A DNA stretch of 36,792 nt from a gamma proteobacterium symbiont of Ctena orbiculata (GTDB taxonomy: Bacteria; Pseudomonadota; Gammaproteobacteria; Chromatiales; Chromatiaceae), in contig QBVC01000040.1 of the NCBI GenBank assembly GCA_003058495.1, positions 1 through 36,792 on the forward strand, read 5' to 3'. Positions within the stretch are counted from its first letter, which is position 1. The number at the start of each line of letters is the position of its first letter. A program made the translations under genes and the position numbers. Positions 31,579 through 36,792 of this stretch are shown here, piece after piece. Below the pieces are notes generated by a model. The model saw nothing but the letters and a program-made list of their open reading frames with translations. It was not told the DNA's origin and made no database searches.

Positions 31579-32547
31579 ATGGATATGGATCTGCTAACCA
31601 GCCTGGAGAGACGTCTGGGGTCGGTGCATACGCGTCTGCGCGTGGGCATCGAGGAGGAGTCGCTGCCCAGCGTATTCGGCAAAGGGATCAACTTCTTCCA
31701 TCCGGAGAACTGGTACTCGAGTCACGGCCTGCTGCGATCGCTGTTGAAGGTTTCGGGCTTCTATTGGCGCGGCCGCAGAAACACCCTCAATTTTCGCACC
31801 ACCCACAACCGGTTTACCCTGCCGCAGTTGCCGCCCGGCTTCGACGGCTTCACCCTGCTGCATCTCAGCGATCTGCATACCGACATGCACCCCCCCGCCA
31901 TGGAGGCCTTGATCGAGCGGGTCTCCGGGATGAGCTATGATGCGGTTATCCTTACCGGTGATTATCGAGCCTGGACCTTCGGCGATATCGACGCCTCCAT
32001 GGCGGGCATGCGCAACCTCCGCAGCGCTTTGAAAGAGTCCGTGTATGCGGTATTGGGCAATCACGACACCATCCGCATGGTGCCTGAGCTGGAAGCGATG
32101 GATATCCAGGTGCTGCTAAATGAGTCGCTTACCCTGACCAGGGGGGACGAGGCCGTTCACCTGGCCGGGGTGGACGATGCCCACTACTACAAGGTCGACA
32201 ATATCGAAAAGGCGGCGGAAGGCATTCCCCTGGATGAGGTCTCCATCCTGCTCTCCCACACCCCTGAGATCTATCGTCAGGCGGCGCACAGCGGTTTCGA
32301 TCTCTTCTTCTGCGGCCACACCCACGGCGGCCAGATCTGCCTGCCGGGCGGCTATCCCATTACCCTGGATGCACGCTGTCCGCGGCGCCTCGGTTTCGGC
32401 TATTGGCAGCACGGAGAGATGCAGGGCTATACCACGGCCGGGGCAGGCACATCGATTGTCGAGGTGCGGATCAACTGTCCGCCGGAGATCGCCCTGCACA
32501 CCCTAGTAAGGTCGTCTGCGGACCCCCAGCAGGTAGAGCAGGCGTGA
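31579..32547 (+). CDS. Calcineurin-like metallophosphoesterase (YkuE/LpxG-like)
   Basis: A 322-residue phosphoesterase. It has all the metal motifs: LSDLHTD (Asp/His), TGDYRAW (GD), LGNHD, LLSHTPEI and CGHTHGGQI. Known: relatives are membrane-linked phosphoesterases such as YkuE and the lipid A enzyme LpxG; the substrate cannot be told. The ATG at 31579 (MDMDLLTS) avoids overlap with the sensor kinase gene, 70 bases upstream. A weak AGGA lies 13 bases away. The 3' end overlaps the convergent gene at 32503-32985 by 45 bases. Confidence 0.87.
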   Translation: MDMDLLTSLERRLGSVHTRLRVGIEEESLPSVFGKGINFFHPENWYSSHGLLRSLLKVSGFYWRGRRNTLNFRTTHNRFTLPQLPPGFDGFTLLHLSDLHTDMHPPAMEALIERVSGMSYDAVILTGDYRAWTFGDIDASMAGMRNLRSALKESVYAVLGNHDTIRMVPELEAMDIQVLLNESLTLTRGDEAVHLAGVDDAHYYKVDNIEKAAEGIPLDEVSILLSHTPEIYRQAAHSGFDLFFCGHTHGGQICLPGGYPITLDARCPRRLGFGYWQHGEMQGYTTAGAGTSIVEVRINCPPEIALHTLVRSSADPQQVEQA

Positions 32548-32985
32548 CAACAGGACCACAACGACCCAAAACGCCAACACAAGATAGAGTACGCTCCACC
32601 AGTGCAGATCGAAGACCACCGCACAGGGTATGAGCGGTACCAGGGACTCGGGAATCTGGTCCAAGCCAACGGCCTGGCTGCTTGGCGGCAGATCGATTCT
32701 GCGTTTGATGAAACTGGCGCAGAGATCACCCAGCATGGCGAAGGCGGCGATCATCATCCCCAGCGGCCAATCGATGCCGATGAGTTGAGCCACCATCGCC
32801 GTGATGACCAGGCTGGCGATCAAGCCGCGGATCGTCTTCGACGGTCCCAAAAGATGACGGCCGCTGGCGGTGACGAGACCACCGTCCAGGGGCCAGTTGA
32901 AATGGTCTTTAAACAGATGCCTTGCCAGGATGGGGGCGCCATTGGCCACAACTAAGAGGAGAAGTAGTTTTAGTTCGATTGCCAC
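32503..32985 (-). CDS. CDP-archaeol synthase-like (CarS/DUF46) membrane protein
   Basis: A 160-residue membrane protein of the CarS/DUF46 family. It has LVVANGAPILARH at the N-terminus, GRHLLGPSKTIRG (about 42-54), FAMLGDLCASFIKRR and LVPLIPCAVVF. About four to five helices are present. Known: archaeal CarS makes CDP-archaeol; bacterial homologues are common but have no firm role. The start is GTG at 32985 with GGAAG eight bases before it. It ends inside the metallophosphoesterase gene on the other strand. Confidence 0.85.
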   Translation of the reverse strand: MAIELKLLLLLVVANGAPILARHLFKDHFNWPLDGGLVTASGRHLLGPSKTIRGLIASLVITAMVAQLIGIDWPLGMMIAAFAMLGDLCASFIKRRIDLPPSSQAVGLDQIPESLVPLIPCAVVFDLHWWSVLYLVLAFWVVVVLLSRLLYLLGVRRRPY

Positions 32986-33080
32986 GGTTCAATCTTCCGA
33001 CCACTCCCGGGTTTTTGCGGGCTTCTACAAACCTATTCCTGGTTACTCACTTCAGCCATTTCATTAGCGACTCTCGGAAG

Positions 33081-33225
33081 TTTTGAGTTTTTAGTTTTGA
33101 GTTAATGAGTTCGCTTCGCTCACGACTGTCTAGGTTCTTTTATCCTAAACCACTTGCACAAGTTACGAGGGTCAACCAAAGCAGCGCACTTGAGGCCGAG
33201 ACAACTCAAAACTCAAAACTCAAAA
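33081..33225. repeat. Inverted repeat of 7-bp units around a 99-base spacer
   Basis: The region 32986-33308 has no gene. Arms 33081-33103 and 33203-33225 are complementary over 23 bp with one mismatch. Each arm is built of tandem 7-bp units, GAGTTTT on the left and ACTCAAA on the right. The spacer (33104-33202) is less GC-rich than the genes. A second pair, GTCAACCAA (about 33171) and TTGGTTGAC (about 33264), is also inverted. The structure resembles a non-autonomous repeat (MITE-like), but no terminal target duplication was identified. Confidence 0.7.
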
Positions 33226-33308
33226 CTCTTCAGCCCTTATTGGATATTAGCAAAGCATTAGAGGTTGGTTGACAGACGCGTTGGCTTATCCCTTTAAAAT
33301 ATGGTGGG

Positions 33309-34310
33309 TCAGCGGCCAACCGCCTGGCTCAATCTGAGGAAGTTCTCCAGGCGAAGGGGATCGATCTCGCCATTCGACATGGCGGCCCGGATGGCGCAGC
33401 CGGGTTCATGGTCGTGGCTGCAGTTGTGGAAGCGGCACTGGCCGAGGAAGGGATGGAACTCGGTAAATCCCCGCTCCAGCTCCTGTTGGGAGAGATCGGT
33501 GAGGCGAAAACTGCGGACACCTGGAGAATCGATCAGTTCACCCCCCTGTGGCAGGCTATAGCAGGTCGCCGCCGAGGTGGTGTGTCTACCCAGTCCGGTC
33601 GCTTCCGAGAGACGTCCCGTCTCCACGCCCATGGCTGGCAGCAGGGCATTGACCAGCGATGATTTTCCCACCCCCGACTGGCCAAGCAGAATGCTCGTCT
33701 CGTCCTTAAGCCTGTCGATCAACAGATCCAGTCCATGTTCGCGCTTGGCGCTGACGCCGATTACCGGGTATCCGATTGAGCGGTAGGGATCAAAGCGCGA
33801 GAGAAACTCATGCGCCAGGCCGCCCGCCAGGAGATCCAGTTTGTTGATTGCGATCAGGGGTGGGATGGCAATGGTTTCGGCGGTGACCAGGTATTGGTCT
33901 AAAAGATAACCGCTGGGTTCAGGCCTGGGGGCGAGTACGATCACCAGCTGGGTGATGTTTGCAGCCAGGGGTTTTTGCCTGCCGCTGTAGTCGGGGCGGC
34001 TGAGGATGCTGCTGCGGGGAAGCAGTGCGGTCACGACGCCTGTGGTCTCATCCACCTGTTGCCATATCACCCAGTCGCCGCAGACGGGGTGGCCTATGTT
34101 TTGTCTTGTCTGACAGCGAAACAGCTTACCTTGTGTGTCCATGACACCGAGGGTTGCTCCGTGACGGATGATCACGCGTCCCTCTTGAGGGGGGCTTTCA
34201 CCGGCCGCCGAAAGAGATTGCCTGGCCTTCGAATCGAGACGTCCGCGGCGTTTCTCCTGGATCGCCTGAATTCGGTTTTTCTGTTGTTTGCTCAGGCGGC
34301 GTCTGGCCAT
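33309..34310 (-). CDS. rsgA: Ribosome small-subunit-dependent GTPase A
   Basis: A 333-residue GTPase. An N-terminal OB-fold region with basic start (MARRRLSKQQKNR) precedes the circularly permuted GTPase: NKLD (G4), GQSGVGKSSLVN (G1), DSPGVRSF (G3). The C-terminal zinc motif is CRFHNCSHDHEPGC. Known: RsgA checks maturation of the 30S decoding site. It is preceded on the same strand by the cytochrome and M48 genes. The ATG at 34310 has only a weak GAGAC-type site. Confidence 0.96.
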   Translation of the reverse strand: MARRRLSKQQKNRIQAIQEKRRGRLDSKARQSLSAAGESPPQEGRVIIRHGATLGVMDTQGKLFRCQTRQNIGHPVCGDWVIWQQVDETTGVVTALLPRSSILSRPDYSGRQKPLAANITQLVIVLAPRPEPSGYLLDQYLVTAETIAIPPLIAINKLDLLAGGLAHEFLSRFDPYRSIGYPVIGVSAKREHGLDLLIDRLKDETSILLGQSGVGKSSLVNALLPAMGVETGRLSEATGLGRHTTSAATCYSLPQGGELIDSPGVRSFRLTDLSQQELERGFTEFHPFLGQCRFHNCSHDHEPGCAIRAAMSNGEIDPLRLENFLRLSQAVGR

Positions 34311-34322
34311 CGGGTAGTCGTC

Positions 34323-34607
34323 TCAGGGTGTAACGCCGAATTTGTAATATTCAAGGTTGAGGTAGGTTGCGGTATTTTCGATCTGGTCATCAAACCAGGT
34401 CAGTCCCAGATTCTGTTCGCAGAAACGCACTTGTCTATGCAGTCCCGGGAGGCTGGTGACGCGCCTGTTCTCCCGCGTATAGACCTCGCTGCCATGGCAC
34501 CTGACACAATACTTTTCGGTCAACTCCTTGCCCATGGCGGGGTCGACAGCCAGTGAGTTTGTTGATGCCAGAGTCAGCATGATTGCGGGGATTAGGGTTT
34601 TCATCAT
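34323..34607 (-). CDS. Small monoheme c-type cytochrome
   Basis: A 94-residue periplasmic protein. Signal peptide 1-20 (ending SLA), then haem motif CVRCH at 34-38. The rest ([29 protein letters not shown]) has no Met after the haem motif, so the sixth ligand may be His57 or absent. Cys63 is an extra cysteine. GGAG seven bases before the ATG supports the start. It is 12 bases upstream of rsgA on the same strand; a link to rsgA is not expected. Confidence 0.88.
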   Translation of the reverse strand: MMKTLIPAIMLTLASTNSLAVDPAMGKELTEKYCVRCHGSEVYTRENRRVTSLPGLHRQVRFCEQNLGLTWFDDQIENTATYLNLEYYKFGVTP

Positions 34608-34738
34608 CTGCTATCTCCATTAACCGGTGGATTCATTGTTCCGTGAACGCCAAGGGTATCGTCCGACATCCGGTGGCCGGCACGGGTTGTCCTGAATGAC
34701 GCCTGTTGAGCTGAGAATATCATCTTTGGGCTTGGCTC

Positions 34739-35977
34739 CTATCGACTGCGAATATTGGCAATGCGTACAGGCGCCGGTGGATGGCTGTCGTGAAACAGCG
34801 AGTAGAGCGGATCCGGCGTCAAGGTACTTGCATTGTCCTGGTAGAGTTTGACCAAGGCCCGCACAAGAAACTCCCCATTGGTCTGGCTTACCGCATAGTT
34901 GTCGGCCTGAAACTCGAAGCGACGGGAGAGATAACTCCCTATGGGGGTGAAGAAAATCGTGAACACCGGCAGCACGAGCATAAACAGCAACAGGGCGGCG
35001 GCGTTCGAAGGCTGAGTGATGCCCAAACCACTGTAGAACCAGGGCTGCTGGGAGAGCCAGCCCAGAAGGGCCAGACCGGCAAGCGAGAGCAGGCCCATCA
35101 GCAGCATCTGTTTCAGGATATGTCTGAAACGGAAATGACCGAGTTCATGGGCGAGAACCGCTTCCATCTCATCGATACTCAGGGCTTCGAGCAGGGTGTC
35201 GAAAAAGACGATGCGCTTGCTCTTGCCGAAACCGGTGAAGTAGGCGTTTCCGTGACTCGACCGTTTCGAGCCGTCCATGACAAAAATACCATCGCTGGTG
35301 AAACCGCATCGCTGCAACAGCGACTGGATGCGGCTGCGCATCTCACCCTCACCCAGGGGAGTGAAGCTATTGAACAGCGGAGCGATGAACCTGGGGTAGG
35401 CCCAGCTGAGGGTGAGGCTGAAACCCATCCAGACGACCCATGCCGCGAGCCACCAGTAGCGCCCGGCACCCTGCATCAGCTGCAGCATGATCCAGAGCAG
35501 GGGCGCCCCCAACAGGATCGAGAGGGCGAGGCCGAGCAGTCGATCCTTGACGTATTGAACCGGGGTGATGCGATTGAAGCCGAACGCTGCCTCGAGACGG
35601 AATGTTCGATAGAGGTTGAAAGGCATCTCCAGCAGGCTGTTGACAAGGAAGAATGAGAAGATAAAGAGCATGCCGATGATGATCTCCCCCCATCCGGATT
35701 CACGCCAGTACCGGTCCAGCAGGTCGAGTCCGCCACCCAGGGTCCATATCAGCAGCAGCACGATCCCCAGAACTGTCTCGGTGATTGCAAGCCGGCCCTT
35801 CGCCTGGGTGTAATCCGCGGCTTTTTGGTGATCTGTGAGTGAGATCTTATCGCTGAATGCGTCGGGCACCTGGTTTCTGTGGCGCCGCACATGTCCGAGA
35901 TGGCGCAGCAGCAGCCAGAGCTGGAGCAGGGTGCCAAACAACAGGAAGAGGAGAAAAAGTTGGGTAAATAGCGACAT
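34739..35977 (-). CDS. M48 metalloprotease, Ste24/CAAX-type
   Basis: A 412-residue membrane protease. The N-terminal half has several helices and the Peptidase_M48_N pattern (DYTQAKGRL, LEMPFNLYRTFRLEAAFGFN). The zinc site HELGHFRF (His/His) is followed downstream by EFQADNYAV, with Glu as third ligand. Two further helices follow the active site (about 300-345). Known: Ste24-like proteases cleave membrane-protein or CAAX substrates. AGGA lies close before the ATG at 35977. It is divergent from orn, 251 bases away. Confidence 0.93.
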   Translation of the reverse strand: MSLFTQLFLLFLLFGTLLQLWLLLRHLGHVRRHRNQVPDAFSDKISLTDHQKAADYTQAKGRLAITETVLGIVLLLIWTLGGGLDLLDRYWRESGWGEIIIGMLFIFSFFLVNSLLEMPFNLYRTFRLEAAFGFNRITPVQYVKDRLLGLALSILLGAPLLWIMLQLMQGAGRYWWLAAWVVWMGFSLTLSWAYPRFIAPLFNSFTPLGEGEMRSRIQSLLQRCGFTSDGIFVMDGSKRSSHGNAYFTGFGKSKRIVFFDTLLEALSIDEMEAVLAHELGHFRFRHILKQMLLMGLLSLAGLALLGWLSQQPWFYSGLGITQPSNAAALLLFMLVLPVFTIFFTPIGSYLSRRFEFQADNYAVSQTNGEFLVRALVKLYQDNASTLTPDPLYSLFHDSHPPAPVRIANIRSR

Positions 35978-36228
35978 CGATCCTAATTTCAGTGGCGATT
36001 ATTGGGTCTGTAATTGGTTAGATCCTGGTTTGCAAAAAAACTCACCCGACGCGAACAGGCCGGCCTTCAATCCCAGTCATTCAACCATGAAGATCGAATC
36101 GATCCGGCTAAAACACCTGATCATCGGGCCTATCAGGCCTGTTATCACGAATCCAACCGGCCCTAGAATACAGAGTGAGGCGGCTTCCTGCTAGAATCTG
36201 CCAGCTGTTACTCAACAAGGACCACAAG

Positions 36229-36777
36229 ATGCCTGTAGATGCCTCCAATCTGATTTGGATCGATCTGGAAATGACTGGGCTGGATCCCCAGAATGACGAG
36301 ATTATCGAGATAGCCACCATTGTCACCGACATGCGCCTCAATATCCTTGCGGAAGGGCCGATGATTGCGATTCATCAGCCCCCGCAGCGGCTGGATGCGA
36401 TGGACGAGTGGAATCAGCGACAGCACGGCGCCTCCGGCTTAATCGATCGGGTAGCGCAGAGTGACTATGATGCAACGCGGGCGGAAACGGAAACCCTGGA
36501 GTTTCTGCAGAAATACCTGCCTCGGGGCGCATCACCCATGTGCGGCAACTCGATCTGTCAGGATAGGCGTTTTCTCGCCAGGTTGATGCCGAAGCTTGAG
36601 GCCTTCTTTCACTATCGCAACCTGGATGTCAGTACCCTGAAGGAGCTGGTCAATCGCTGGGCGCCCTCGTTGAGCGAAGGATTCAGCAAGGCGGGAAGGC
36701 ACCTGGCGCTGGATGATATCAGGGATTCTATCGCCGAGTTGCGCTACTATCGCGATCACTTCCTGCGCCTGCCCTGA
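36229..36777 (+). CDS. orn: Oligoribonuclease
   Basis: A 182-residue DEDDh exoribonuclease: [10 protein letters not shown] (Asp12, Glu14), a second Asp region in [12 protein letters not shown], and [12 protein letters not shown] (His, Asp). Length matches E. coli Orn (181). Known: Orn degrades short RNA and the c-di-GMP breakdown product pGpG; the PilZ protein in the same window is an effector of c-di-GMP. The ATG at 36229 has AAGGA nine bases upstream; the frame extends to 36175 but without a site. Confidence 0.96.
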   Translation: MPVDASNLIWIDLEMTGLDPQNDEIIEIATIVTDMRLNILAEGPMIAIHQPPQRLDAMDEWNQRQHGASGLIDRVAQSDYDATRAETETLEFLQKYLPRGASPMCGNSICQDRRFLARLMPKLEAFFHYRNLDVSTLKELVNRWAPSLSEGFSKAGRHLALDDIRDSIAELRYYRDHFLRLP

Positions 36778-36792
36778 CAGCTGCACGGCGTC

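Overview
The window is a densely packed, GC-rich bacterial chromosome segment of gammaproteobacterial type. The evidence is the set of recognisable proteins: GshA of the gammaproteobacterial form, MetZ, HemF, Aat with Bpt, PhoP/PhoQ-like regulators, Prc, RsgA, and Orn next to an M48 protease. Intergenic structured repeats suggest an environmental lineage (possibly a Chromatiales-like sulfur oxidiser), but that placement is inference. No rRNA, tRNA, CRISPR array, transposase or phage gene was seen. Both window edges cut through ordinary sequence: the left edge truncates tonB, and orn ends 15 bases before the right edge.

Layout. (A) 1-6303, minus strand: a seven-gene operon, nearly all coupled by stop/start overlaps. 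In order it encodes a TonB-dependent receptor, a periplasmic DUF4198-like protein, a membrane polyferredoxin with five paired-Cys motifs, a small DsbD_2/TauE-like membrane protein, ExbB, ExbD and TonB. It looks like a self-contained outer-membrane uptake system with its own energiser and a redox step. The substrate is unknown, and a metal is my best guess. (B) 6520-10118, minus: a beta-propeller lipoprotein, then bpt and aat, two N-degron aminoacyltransferases that overlap. (C) 10300-14528: a YcgR-like PilZ protein, a small membrane protein, a convergent alpha/beta hydrolase, and an unusual protein with two cNMP-binding folds fused to a PlsC-type acyltransferase. (D) 14535-19706: a mrfA-mrfB-like helicase/nuclease repair pair, divergent from lexA. 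The shared promoter region holds two inverted GTTC-N7-GTTC boxes, which are probable LexA operators. A DUF4743/NUDIX gene follows lexA.

(E) 19857-25598, plus: prc, gshA, metZ and a methyltransferase. (F) 25627-28209: a short conserved-looking protein, a TPR protein, a 106-bp composite inverted repeat, hemF and a DUF938 methyltransferase. (G) 28510-32547, plus: a glycine-zipper protein, a PepSY protein, a PhoP/PhoQ-like two-component pair and a metallophosphoesterase. The last overlaps, tail to tail, a CDP-archaeol-synthase-like gene. (H) 32986-36777: an inverted repeat built of 7-bp units, rsgA, a small c-type cytochrome, an M48 (Ste24-like) protease and divergent orn.

The two arrangements most deserving follow-up are the TonB/polyferredoxin operon in A and the SOS-type promoter shared by lexA and mrfAB in D.
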